In this document: positions 1-7,158 of the stretch, in pieces
Position numbering within the stretch: the stretch's first letter is position 1
Layout of the letters: every line of letters starts with the position of its first letter
Assembly: GCA_963579925.1 (NCBI GenBank)
Contig: CAUZJA010000134.1
Coordinates: forward strand, 1 to 7,827
Direction of reading: 5' to 3'
DNA length: 7,827 nt
From: UBA1151 sp963579925
GTDB lineage: Bacteria > Chloroflexota > Dehalococcoidia > Lucifugimonadales > Lucifugimonadaceae
Position numbers and translations under genes: made by a program
The notes under the pieces: model-generated
Database searches by the model: none
What the model was told of the DNA's origin: nothing
Seen by the model: the letters and a program-made list of their open reading frames with translations, nothing else

Positions 1-2283
1 GATGTGCGTCACACCAAGGTGATTCAGAGCGTCCACGCAGGCATTCACGATGGCCGGACATGCGGCAATCGTTCCCGCCTCACCGGCGCCTTTAGCGCCC
101 AGTGGGTTCACTTTAGTTGGGGTCACAGTGCGATCAGTTTCGTAAGACGGCAGGTTTTTTGCGATGGGAAGCGCATAGTCGAGCATTGAACCGCTCAGGA
201 GTTGTGCGTCGTCTCCATAGACGCCGTTTTCCCACAGTGCCTGTCCGATACCCTGCGTGATTCCGCCGTGGACCATTCCATCGACGATCATTGGGTTCAT
301 CACGTTGCCTACGTCATCGACAGCCACGTATCGCTTTAGTTTTACCTCACCTGTATCGGCGTCGAGTTCGACGACTGCGATGTGAGTACCAAATGGCCAC
401 GTGAAGTTTTCCGGGTCGAAGAAACTCGTCGCTTCAAGTCCCGGCTCCATTCCTGGCGGCAAATTCTTGGCAAGGTAAGCCTCAAGGGCCACGTCGCCAA
501 ATCCGATGCTGCTCTCAGGTATGTCTTCAACGATGAACGTCCCGTTGACCAGTTCAATCTGCTTCTCAGGAACACCCAGTTGGTGAGCGGCGATCTTCTT
601 CGCCTTCGCTATGACCTTCTCAAGGCTCATGTGAAGTGCTGCGCCACCAACTGCCAGCGAACGACTACCGAACGTGCCGGTACCGAACTGCTGCTTGTCA
701 GTATCGCCATGGTGAACTTCAATGTTCTCCATTGCTACACCAAGTTGGGATGCCACCATCTGTGCGAACGACGTCTCATGACCCTGGCCGCTAGGTGCGG
801 TACCGGAGTAAACAGAGACGCTGCCAGTTGGGTGCACACGCAACGTGCTGGACTCCCACAAACCGGCGCCAGCACCAAGTGATGAAGCTACAGCGGAAGG
901 CGCCATTCCAGTGATCTCGATGTAGCTGCTGAAGCCAACGCCAAGCAACTTACCGTTGCGGCGAGCTTCACGCTGCTCTTTTCGGAATCCCTGATAGTCG
1001 AAGTGCTCAAGGGCCTTATTCAGTGCGCCTTTGAAGTTACCGGTGTCATACATGACTCCAGTGGGAGTTTCGTATCCGTTACGGAACGCGTTGATCATGT
1101 TCTTGCGCCGCACGGTGACGGGATCTCTCCCAATCTCCTGTGCGAAGCGGTCAACCATGCGCTCTAACAGGTATGTTGCCTCTGGCCTACCAGCACCTCG
1201 ATAAGCGTCCGTAGGTGTGGTGTTTGTGAAAACGCCAAGCACTTTGCACTTAACATTTTGAATCTTGTACTGGCCAGCCAGCATGACTCCAAACAGGATT
1301 GTGGGAATCAGCGGAGCAAACGTTGAGAGGTAAGCGCCCAGGTTGGCGTTCACAACTACGTTTATGCCAGTAATCTCGCCGTCCTTGTTGCCTGCAATCT
1401 CCGCCGTTGAGATGTGGTCACGGCCGTGTGCAGTGGCTACGTAGTTCTCTTGCCTGGACTCAATCCACCTGACTGGCCGGGCTAGTTGCTTGGCAACTAT
1501 TCCAGCTATCACTTCCTCTGCGTAGAGGTACAACTTGGAACCGAAAGCCCCACCAACTTCAGGAGCAATTATCCTGACCTTGGATTCAGGGTGTCCGGTA
1601 ACCAGTGTGAACAACAGTCGAACCAGATGCGGAATCTGGGTCGATGTCCACATCGTGATCTGATCAGTTCCCGGATTGTAGTCAGCAACAACGCCACGAG
1701 TCTCAATTGCGTTCGGGATCAACCTCTGGTTGATGATGTCCTGTTTGACCACGACATCTGCGTTCTTGACAGTCTCGGCCCAGTCTCCACCTTCAATTTC
1801 CCACTTGAAAGCCAGGTTTCCCGGTGCCTCTTCGTGAAGTTGGGGTGCGTCTGACTTCTGAGCATCTACAGCGCTGACGACGGCCTCTAGCACTTCGTAG
1901 TCAACATCTACCAGTTCCGCAGCCTCCACGGCCTCAGCGATGGAGTCGGCAACTACAACTGCAACTGCATCTCCAACCATCCGAACGCGGTCTGTTGCGA
2001 GCGGTGGGTGGGGAGGTTGTTTCATCTCTTCATCCAGCACCCAGCCAACCGGAAGGCTGCCAAGCTGCTCAGCGATATCCGCGCCAGTGAATATTGCCAC
2101 AACGCCTGGGCTACTGTTAGCGGCGGAGACGTCTATGTTCTTGATATTCGCGTGCCCATGCGGGCTGCGGACAATCTGCATGTGCAGCATGCCGGGAACC
2201 GACACGTCGCCAACATAAGTCCCCTTACCGGTAATTAGCCGGGGGTCTTCAATTCGTTTTACTGACTCACCAACAAGCGTCAT
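1..2283 (-). CDS. Xanthine dehydrogenase/CoxL-family molybdopterin-binding large subunit, form II type (partial, C-terminus beyond window)
   Basis: This is the catalytic large subunit of a molybdenum hydroxylase of the xanthine oxidase/CoxL family. It binds the Mo-molybdopterin cofactor and hydroxylates or oxidises its substrate, passing electrons to the [2Fe-2S] subunit. I translated the minus strand from the ATG at 2283 and found 761 open codons running off the left edge. The N-terminus (residues about 5-23, with EDPRLITGKGTYVGD) is the usual start of the a/b hammerhead domain. Cofactor-region motifs are STQIPH with Q216, GGAFGSK at 244-250, GQGHET at 499-504, and GAGEAG with the catalytic Glu at 735. 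The active-site loop is AYRGAGR at 360-366; known CO dehydrogenases (form I) have AYxCSFR with a copper-binding Cys, so this is form II and its substrate is unknown. A GGGAG ribosome site lies 7 nt before the ATG, inside the end of the small-subunit gene. Family members are about 770-800 residues, so only the last few tens of residues are missing. Confidence 0.93.
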   Translation of the reverse strand, partial: MTLVGESVKRIEDPRLITGKGTYVGDVSVPGMLHMQIVRSPHGHANIKNIDVSAANSSPGVVAIFTGADIAEQLGSLPVGWVLDEEMKQPPHPPLATDRVRMVGDAVAVVVADSIAEAVEAAELVDVDYEVLEAVVSAVDAQKSDAPQLHEEAPGNLAFKWEIEGGDWAETVKNADVVVKQDIINQRLIPNAIETRGVVADYNPGTDQITMWTSTQIPHLVRLLFTLVTGHPESKVRIIAPEVGGAFGSKLYLYAEEVIAGIVAKQLARPVRWIESRQENYVATAHGRDHISTAEIAGNKDGEITGINVVVNANLGAYLSTFAPLIPTILFGVMLAGQYKIQNVKCKVLGVFTNTTPTDAYRGAGRPEATYLLERMVDRFAQEIGRDPVTVRRKNMINAFRNGYETPTGVMYDTGNFKGALNKALEHFDYQGFRKEQREARRNGKLLGVGFSSYIEITGMAPSAVASSLGAGAGLWESSTLRVHPTGSVSVYSGTAPSGQGHETSFAQMVASQLGVAMENIEVHHGDTDKQQFGTGTFGSRSLAVGGAALHMSLEKVIAKAKKIAAHQLGVPEKQIELVNGTFIVEDIPESSIGFGDVALEAYLAKNLPPGMEPGLEATSFFDPENFTWPFGTHIAVVELDADTGEVKLKRYVAVDDVGNVMNPMIVDGMVHGGITQGIGQALWENGVYGDDAQLLSGSMLDYALPIAKNLPSYETDRTVTPTKVNPLGAKGAGEAGTIAACPAIVNACVDALNHLGVTHI

Positions 2284-2748
2284 CTAACTGCTCCCTGCTG
2301 CGGTCTGCGCCGCCTTGACGATGTTGTGATAGCCCGTGCATCGGCAGATATTGCCGGAAATGCTTTCCCGAATCTCTGCCTCAGAAGGGCTGGAATTCCG
2401 GTCAAGCAACTGTGCCACGGAGATCATCATCCCTGGTGTGCAGAAGCCGCACTGCAAGCCGTGCTCTTCTTGGAACGCAGCCTGAACCGGGCTGAGCTCG
2501 CCATCTTTGGCCAGCCCTTCTACGGTGGTTACAGAGCTACCGTTGGCCTGAACTGCCAGCAGTGTGCAAGATTTTGCGCTGCGCCCGTCTACAAAGACGG
2601 TGCAAGCGCCACAACTGGATGTATCACATCCAATGTGGGTACCGGTTAGCCCAAGCGTGTCTCGGATGTAATCTGAGAGCAACGTACGGGCTTCAACCGT
2701 ATCTGTATATTCCGTGCCGTTGACGGTCACGGTAATCTCATTCGGCAT
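2284..2748 (-). CDS. [2Fe-2S] small subunit of the molybdenum hydroxylase (CoxS-type)
   Basis: This 154-residue iron-sulfur subunit carries electrons from the molybdenum site of the large subunit towards FAD or another acceptor. The N-terminal plant-ferredoxin-like domain has four cysteines at 41, 46, 49 and 61 (GCDTSSCGACTVF, then SCT). The C-terminal helical domain has the second cluster site, with CGFC at 100-103 and CRC at 135-137 (GNICRCTGYHNIV). Both sets are complete and the length is typical (about 150-165). The start ATG is at 2748-2746 and an AGGAG ribosome site lies about 12 nt upstream. Its TAG stop (2286-2284) is followed with no spacing by the large-subunit ATG, which indicates translational coupling and a fixed 1:1 pair. 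S-before-L order agrees with form II (S-L-M) operons. The name coxS would fit the family, but the CO substrate is not supported, so no symbol is assigned. Confidence 0.96.
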   Translation of the reverse strand: MPNEITVTVNGTEYTDTVEARTLLSDYIRDTLGLTGTHIGCDTSSCGACTVFVDGRSAKSCTLLAVQANGSSVTTVEGLAKDGELSPVQAAFQEEHGLQCGFCTPGMMISVAQLLDRNSSPSEAEIRESISGNICRCTGYHNIVKAAQTAAGSS

Positions 2749-2925
2749 ATTGAAAGGCTTCTCCTATTAGTCGATCTGGTCCGTGCGATTTATGTGTTGA
2801 TTCACGATGGAACCGATCATTTTCGCGGCAAACCTGAGAGAATTCGATGGCCGCAATATGGACGGGATTATGCAAATACGCAAGTCCCTAACCCGCCCAA
2901 TGGGCAATCGAAAGGCTGAAAAGCA
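2749..2925. promoter_or_regulatory. Divergent intergenic region between coxS-type gene and coxG
   Basis: This 177-bp gap separates the minus-strand small-subunit gene from the plus-strand coxG, so it should hold promoters for both directions. The minus-strand ribosome site AGGAG lies near 2761-2766. On the plus strand an AAAGG stretch (about 2911-2914) lies near the coxG GTG. There is a plausible -10-like GATTAT at 2866-2871 for the plus direction and an AT-rich ATAAAT on the minus strand near 2787-2793, but neither has a convincing -35 partner. I saw no strong palindrome that would mark an operator. The regulatory role is inferred from gene orientation rather than from a recognised motif. 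Confidence 0.45.
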
Positions 2926-3369
2926 GTGAAAGTTGAAGGCTCATACGAGATAAATGCCGGAGTTAATACGGTCTGGACAGCGCTAAATGATCCAGAGATT
3001 CTGGCAAAGATGATCCCCGGTGCCACAGCCCTGGAGCAGGTGTCCCCAAACTCATACAAAGCCTCAATGAACGTCGGCGTCGGGATGGTAAAAGGCAAGT
3101 TCGAAGGAACAGTCGACCTGATCGATCCTGTGGAGCCTGAGTCCTACACGCTCAAAGTAACCGGCAAAGGTCCGGGCGCATTCGTCAACGGAACCAGTGA
3201 TTTCAAGCTGACCGCCCTTAGCGACACCAAAACGCAGGTAGACGTAGTCGGCGAAGCCCAAATCGGCGGAATGTTAGCCCGCGTAGGCCAACGCCTCAGC
3301 GGCAATGCAGCGCGTTCCATGATGAACCAGTTCTTCGAGAACCTGAAGAAGAATGTGACAGCGGACTAG
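2926..3369 (+). CDS. coxG: CoxG-family (SRPBCC fold) protein, short form without membrane anchor
   Basis: This 147-residue protein belongs to the carbon monoxide dehydrogenase subunit G family, a START/SRPBCC-fold group encoded with molybdenum hydroxylases and linked to their maturation or membrane association. Recognisable features are the N-terminal strand MKVEGSYEINAGVNTVWTAL, the NDPEILAKMIPGA segment (about 21-33) typical of CoxG, the MVKGKFEGTVDL strand (about 54-65), and the C-terminal helix around residues 120-144. The start is GTG at 2926; an in-frame TGA at 2917-2919 excludes a longer form and no better internal start is apparent. The ribosome site is weak (AAAGG). Longer CoxG proteins carry a C-terminal hydrophobic segment, which is absent here, so this copy should be cytosolic. 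It is transcribed away from the small/large subunit genes and is the only plus-strand gene in the window. The family call is secure; the exact role is inferred from context. Confidence 0.9.
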   Translation: MKVEGSYEINAGVNTVWTALNDPEILAKMIPGATALEQVSPNSYKASMNVGVGMVKGKFEGTVDLIDPVEPESYTLKVTGKGPGAFVNGTSDFKLTALSDTKTQVDVVGEAQIGGMLARVGQRLSGNAARSMMNQFFENLKKNVTAD

Positions 3370-3768
3370 CTAGCTCGTGTAGCCCCACTCGTCGGCCTGT
3401 CGGTCGTTCTTGATGCGTCCGCTTTCGGTGGCGAACTCGATGCGGTTGCCATCAGGATCATTGACGAAGAGATGCTTCTGGCCATCGTGGCGCTCGCCAT
3501 CACCAGTGATCTCGAAACCGGCGTCCTGCAACGCTTTGCGCGTGGCGTCGATGTCGGTCACCTGGAATGCGATGTGCCAGCTTTCGGCCTGCTCAATGGT
3601 GTGGATCATTGCGCCATCGACTAGCTGGGTCCAGACAATCTTTTCGCTGTCGACCTGGCTTGGGATCACGTTGATTCCCAAAAGATCGCGGTAGAACGGC
3701 AGGGTCTTCTTGCGGTCGGTAATCGGAATGCCGACGTGGTTGATCCGGGTGATATTTATGCCAGTCAT
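3370..3768 (-). CDS. VOC-superfamily (glyoxalase/dioxygenase fold) metalloprotein
   Basis: This 132-residue protein has the vicinal-oxygen-chelate fold, with two beta-alpha-beta-beta-beta modules in one chain. Likely metal ligands are His11 (INHVGIP), His65 (SWHIAFQV) and Glu111 (NRIEFAT). The FYRDLLG helix (25-31) and the NDPDGNRIE strand (103-111) are classic for the fold. VOC proteins include glyoxalase I, methylmalonyl-CoA epimerases, extradiol dioxygenases and fosfomycin-resistance enzymes, and this sequence alone does not decide the reaction. It is the last gene of the minus-strand run, 16 bp after the RidA-family gene; its likely ribosome site GGAG overlaps that gene's stop region. Its TAG stop abuts the TAG stop of coxG on the other strand. 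A catabolic isomerase or dioxygenase step would fit the neighbours, but that is inference. Confidence 0.9.
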   Translation of the reverse strand: MTGINITRINHVGIPITDRKKTLPFYRDLLGINVIPSQVDSEKIVWTQLVDGAMIHTIEQAESWHIAFQVTDIDATRKALQDAGFEITGDGERHDGQKHLFVNDPDGNRIEFATESGRIKNDRQADEWGYTS

Positions 3769-3784
3769 TGGTATGCCTACTCTC

Positions 3785-4246
3785 CTAGTCTTCGATCTCG
3801 ATAATCATCTCGACTTCAACGGGAATTTGGTTAGGGAGCGAGCCCATACCAACAGCGGAGCGAGCACCTCGCCCGGCATCTCCAAATACGTCAACGAAGA
3901 GGTCTGATGCGCCATTGATTACTTTGGGGTGATCATTGAACTCTGGAACGGCGTTGACCATGCCCAGAGTCTTGATGACCTGCTTGACCTTGTTGAGGTC
4001 TCCAATGTGGGCTTTCAGCGTGGCCATAAGGCCAAGTCCAACGATCCTTGCAACGGCGTACGCCTCGTCGATGTCCATATCAGCGCCAACCTTGCCGGAG
4101 ATCATAGAGCCGTCGGCATTGCGCGGTCCGTGGCCGGAGAGATAGATCAGGTTGCCGGTTCGGGTTGCGCCGATGTAGTTGCCTACCGGGCCGGGAGGTG
4201 TAGGCAGTTCAATTCCAAGCTCTTTGATTCGGTCTTCTGCCGACAT
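3785..4246 (-). CDS. RidA family (YjgF/YER057c/UK114) protein
   Basis: This 153-residue RidA-family protein probably forms the family's usual trimer. Archetypal RidA hydrolyses reactive enamines/imines such as 2-aminoacrylate. Arg129 (ARSAVG) lines up with E. coli RidA Arg105, which binds the substrate carboxylate, and Glu144 (PVEVEMI) with RidA Glu120, at the same 15-residue separation. The LIYLSGHGP segment (33-41) is the conserved N-terminal strand. The chain is about 25 residues longer than archetypal RidA because of an N-terminal extension (MSAEDRIKELGIELPTPPGP), as in the longer YjgF-like subgroup. A clear AGGAG lies 5 nt before the ATG. It sits 25 bp after the MFS gene and 16 bp before the VOC gene, so it is almost certainly co-transcribed with them. 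Members encoded inside catabolic operons often act on pathway intermediates, so a dedicated role here is plausible but unproven. Confidence 0.94.
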   Translation of the reverse strand: MSAEDRIKELGIELPTPPGPVGNYIGATRTGNLIYLSGHGPRNADGSMISGKVGADMDIDEAYAVARIVGLGLMATLKAHIGDLNKVKQVIKTLGMVNAVPEFNDHPKVINGASDLFVDVFGDAGRGARSAVGMGSLPNQIPVEVEMIIEIED

Positions 4247-4271
4247 GCGGGCTCCTATGTTCTCGTTCCGA

Positions 4272-5615
4272 CTACGGTTCTTGGTTTGACGCTCTGGCCT
4301 TCACTCTGGCCGCAATATCGAGCACGTCTCGGACAGGGGCCTGAAGGCTGAAGAAGACTATCGCGGCGGCGAAGAAAAGTCCTCCACCGGTTAAAAGAAC
4401 GATCTCGTAGCTCTCTGTCTTGTCGAAAATCCAACCTGCTGCGACGGGCGTTACGAATAGGGCAGCGTTGTACATGGGTGACAGGATTCCGCGAATGGTG
4501 GCGAACTTCTTCCGACCGAACAGATCGCCCACCAGCGCCCAGTTGAGCGCTGAGCCTGCTTCTGAACCTGCGAAAAGGAGTAGCGCGAGGAACACTCCAA
4601 CGGTGCTGTCAACAAAGTTCATGAGAATGAGGCCAGTACCGGAGAGAACATAGGCGCCAGCGAGAATCTTTTGTCGACTGACCTTATCGCTGACCCAGCC
4701 CAGGAAAATGATCAGCGGCACTGAAACCAGTGCCAGCAACCCGACCATGTTGGCAGCACCCTGCGGGGACGCATCTTTCCACACAAGGATTGGGATCAGG
4801 TGCACGAAGATTGCGCCGTGAACAGACATTCTCAAAACGGTTCCAGCGGCGAGGACATAGAAGGCACGGGTCTTGATGGCCTCTTTTACTTCCCAATCTT
4901 CTTCACCTGTTTTTGTGCCTGAAACGGATTTTGCACCCGATTCGCTGATCTCTCGAATGTCACCATCGGGCAACATTCCGTACTGCTCGGGAGATCGGCG
5001 CATAAAAAGCGCCAGGGGGGCGACCAACACGATCATCATCACGCCAACCCAGAGCGCAGCGGTTTCCCAACCCCACTTGAGCACCACCACAGACAGCAGC
5101 GGCACCATGAACGCACCGCCCACACGGAACGCAGCGCTGTTCAACGCCATCACCATGCCGCGACGCCGCACGAACCATGCGTTCAGCGCAGTGGTTGTGG
5201 CCTGCATGAAGCTGGTGGATGCACCGATAGAGATCACGAAGATGTAGACCAACACGAAGTCTCGATACGAGGTCGTCCGAGACAACATGATGTATCCGAT
5301 GCCAACGAGAATGGTTCCGCCAATCATGAGTGGGCGCGGCCCGTATCGGTCGACCAACCAGCCCGTAAACGGCCCCATGATGCCGTTCTCGGCACGGGAG
5401 AGCGAAAACGCCATCGCTGTCTGAGCACGAGAGAGTCCAAGCGATTCTGCGACTGGCAGGAACATCACAGTGAAGCCCTGCCAGTGGATGCTGCCGCCTA
5501 TGCCATTTGTAAGCGCAGAAGCACCAAGAATCCACCAGCCATAAAACGCACCGCGGGCCTGTCGATAGCGCGCGGTGACGAGATTGCCGTCGTCGGCGCT
5601 ATCTGCCTGACTCAT
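4272..5615 (-). CDS. MFS transporter, oxalate/formate antiporter or monocarboxylate-carrier-like
   Basis: This 447-residue inner-membrane carrier has 12 predicted hydrophobic segments in two halves, with a long charged cytoplasmic loop at about 207-248. The first MFS motif A is GWLVDRYGPR at 85-94, and a degenerate copy GWVSDKVSRQK lies near 305-315, after TM8. GDLFGRKKFATIRG between TM10 and TM11 and the N-terminal FYGWWILGASAL resemble the OFA/monocarboxylate-transporter group, so an organic acid is the best guess for the substrate. The ATG at 5615 is the only sensible start before TM1 (about residue 27). Its ribosome site is weak (GAAAG about 12 nt away), so translation may depend on the fumarase gene 35 bp upstream. 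The gene lies between fumarase and RidA in the same run and probably imports the pathway substrate or exchanges an acid product. Confidence 0.9.
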   Translation of the reverse strand: MSQADSADDGNLVTARYRQARGAFYGWWILGASALTNGIGGSIHWQGFTVMFLPVAESLGLSRAQTAMAFSLSRAENGIMGPFTGWLVDRYGPRPLMIGGTILVGIGYIMLSRTTSYRDFVLVYIFVISIGASTSFMQATTTALNAWFVRRRGMVMALNSAAFRVGGAFMVPLLSVVVLKWGWETAALWVGVMMIVLVAPLALFMRRSPEQYGMLPDGDIREISESGAKSVSGTKTGEEDWEVKEAIKTRAFYVLAAGTVLRMSVHGAIFVHLIPILVWKDASPQGAANMVGLLALVSVPLIIFLGWVSDKVSRQKILAGAYVLSGTGLILMNFVDSTVGVFLALLLFAGSEAGSALNWALVGDLFGRKKFATIRGILSPMYNAALFVTPVAAGWIFDKTESYEIVLLTGGGLFFAAAIVFFSLQAPVRDVLDIAARVKARASNQEP

Positions 5616-5650
5616 ACGTTGGGAATGCTTTCGGTATTAATTGGTGTCAG

Positions 5651-7048
5651 TTACGCCGAAGGCTCAACCATGGTGGCAGGGTCAAGGATCTCATCCAACT
5701 TTTCGTCAGAAAGATCGGTCTCACGCCTTGCAACTTCTTTGACTGATTCACCGGTCACAGAAGCTGTGTGCGCAATCGCGGCCGCTGAGTCGTATCCAAT
5801 GACAGGTGCCAGGGCGGTACAAATCGCAAGCCCGCGCTCAACCATGTCAGGTCCAGCGCTGGTTACTTCGAGGCCGCTAATGCACTGGCGAGCAAAGTTC
5901 TCACAACTTGCTGCTAGCAGATCGATTGACTGGAGCAAGTTGTACGCCGCCACAGGCATCATCACGTTCAACTCAAAGTTGCCGGACTGGCCCGCAATGA
6001 CGATTGTCTGGTCGTTTCCGATCACCTGTGCAGAGACCATCGTGACGGACTCCGCAATAACCGGATTGACCTTTCCGGGCATGATTGAACTGCCGGGCTG
6101 GACTTCGGGAAGGGTGATTTCGCCGATGCCAGCACGAGGTCCAGAACCGAGCCACCTGATGTCATTTGCGATCTTCAGCAGGCTGACAGCGATTGTCTTG
6201 AGTGATCCTGAGGCCTGGACCACGCCATCGATAGTGCTCTGCGACTGGAAGTGATTAGGAGACTCGGATAGGTCCAGTCCGGTCAGTTCGCGCAATCGTG
6301 CGATTACTCGAACTGCGAACTCAGGATGCATGCCGATTCCCGTACCAACCGCTGTGCCACCCAGCGCGAGGACTGACGTCTCAGCGAGTGCTACACCAGC
6401 GCGACTACGACCATTTTCAATCTGGCCTGCGTAGCCCAGAAACTCCTGGCCCAGCCTGATTGGCGTGGCATCCTGAAGGTGTGTGCGTCCGGTCTTGATG
6501 ATCTCCCAGAATTCAGCAGATTTCGCCCTCAGCGCGTCCTCAAGTTCCTGCATCGCAGGGAGCAGACGCTCGTTGATTGCACCCGCTGCGGCCAGATGGA
6601 TGGCAGTTGGAATCACATCGTTGGAGGACTGCCCTTTGTTGACGTGGTCGTTGGGGTGAATGGGAGTACGCGTTCCCAGTCCACCTCCAAGCGCTTCGTT
6701 GGCCACGTTGGATATGACTTCATTAGCGTTCATATTGGTAGACGTGCCAGAGCCAGTCTGGAAGATATCGACCACAAACGAATCGTCGAACTCACCGTTA
6801 ATGACACGCTGTGCGGCTTCGATGATGGCATCGGCTTTGTCAGACTCGATCGTACCGAGATCTTTATTCACCACGGCAGCGGATTGCTTGATCTGAGCTA
6901 TGGCTTTGATAAACGAGCGATTGAACCGGAGATCGCTGATGGGAAAGTTCCGCCGCGCCCTCTCCACATTTCCACCGTAATAGGCATCTGCAGGGACTTC
7001 CAGAATCCCCATCGAATCGAGTTCCCGACGCATCTCTTGCGCGCACAT
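5651..7048 (-). CDS. fumC: Class II fumarate hydratase (fumarase C type)
   Basis: This 465-residue protein of the fumarase/aspartase superfamily most likely interconverts fumarate and malate as a cytosolic homotetramer. Motifs in order are GSGTSTNMNANEV (99-111), HPNDHVNKGQSSND (131-144), GRTHLQDATP (187-196, with His190 matching the catalytic His188 of E. coli FumC), GGTAVGTGIGMHPEF (230-244) and the superfamily signature GSSIMPGKVNP (319-329, with Ser320 matching E. coli Ser318). The His in THLQDATP favours fumarase over aspartase, which has Gln there in E. coli. The length is normal and the gene is intact. I place the start at the ATG at 7048 because AAGGA lies about 8 nt upstream; the internal Met6 has no such site. 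It is the second gene of the minus-strand run, 110 bp after the amidohydrolase gene. It could serve the TCA cycle or be a catabolic paralogue acting on a fumarate-like acid. Confidence 0.93.
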   Translation of the reverse strand: MCAQEMRRELDSMGILEVPADAYYGGNVERARRNFPISDLRFNRSFIKAIAQIKQSAAVVNKDLGTIESDKADAIIEAAQRVINGEFDDSFVVDIFQTGSGTSTNMNANEVISNVANEALGGGLGTRTPIHPNDHVNKGQSSNDVIPTAIHLAAAGAINERLLPAMQELEDALRAKSAEFWEIIKTGRTHLQDATPIRLGQEFLGYAGQIENGRSRAGVALAETSVLALGGTAVGTGIGMHPEFAVRVIARLRELTGLDLSESPNHFQSQSTIDGVVQASGSLKTIAVSLLKIANDIRWLGSGPRAGIGEITLPEVQPGSSIMPGKVNPVIAESVTMVSAQVIGNDQTIVIAGQSGNFELNVMMPVAAYNLLQSIDLLAASCENFARQCISGLEVTSAGPDMVERGLAICTALAPVIGYDSAAAIAHTASVTGESVKEVARRETDLSDEKLDEILDPATMVEPSA

Positions 7049-7085
7049 CTCTCTAAATTCCTTCTGAATTGTCTGTTGGTATCGC

Positions 7086-7100
7086 GGGCCGATGCGGCCC
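7086..7100. repeat. Short perfect inverted repeat in the fumarase leader
   Basis: GGGCCG and CGGCCC form a perfect 6-bp inverted repeat around a 3-nt centre (plus strand GGGCCGATGCGGCCC). It lies 38 bp upstream of the fumarase ATG, in the 110-bp gap after the amidohydrolase gene. No run of T follows on either strand, so it is not a typical intrinsic terminator. It could be a hairpin in the fumarase leader RNA, a processing site or a small operator. The repeat is directly visible; its function is not known. Confidence 0.6.
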
Positions 7101-7101
7101 T

Positions 7102-7131
7102 ATTAATGCTCTAGTCGCCATCTTAGATCAA
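7102..7131 (-). promoter_or_regulatory. Possible weak promoter upstream of fumarase
   Basis: On the minus strand TTGATC (7131-7126) is followed after 18 bp by ATTAAT (7107-7102), each matching four of six consensus bases of a sigma-70-type -35/-10 pair. It would start transcription just upstream of the inverted repeat at 7086-7100 and drive the fumarase-MFS-RidA-VOC genes. The match is modest and chance is possible. Confidence 0.25.
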
Positions 7132-7158
7132 CTGAGCGGCCGTGGGATGAGGAGTTAT

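Noticed and set aside
382..882. 166-residue plus-strand open frame
   Set aside because: It lies wholly antisense to the well-supported molybdopterin large subunit and has no recognisable domain; its composition is that of a shadow frame.
1..2283. Annotation of the hydroxylase as an authentic aerobic CO dehydrogenase
   Set aside because: The large-subunit loop is AYRGAGR and lacks the Cys of form I CO dehydrogenases.
5484..6254. 256-residue plus-strand open frame
   Set aside because: It spans the start of the MFS gene and the end of the fumarase gene on the opposite strand, both of which carry clear family motifs; the translation shows no domain.
7086..7100. Intrinsic terminator after the amidohydrolase gene
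   Set aside because: The 6-bp stem is not followed by a T-run on either strand.
6479..7114. 211-residue plus-strand open frame
   Set aside because: It is antisense to the N-terminal half of fumarase and shows no domain or convincing ribosome site.
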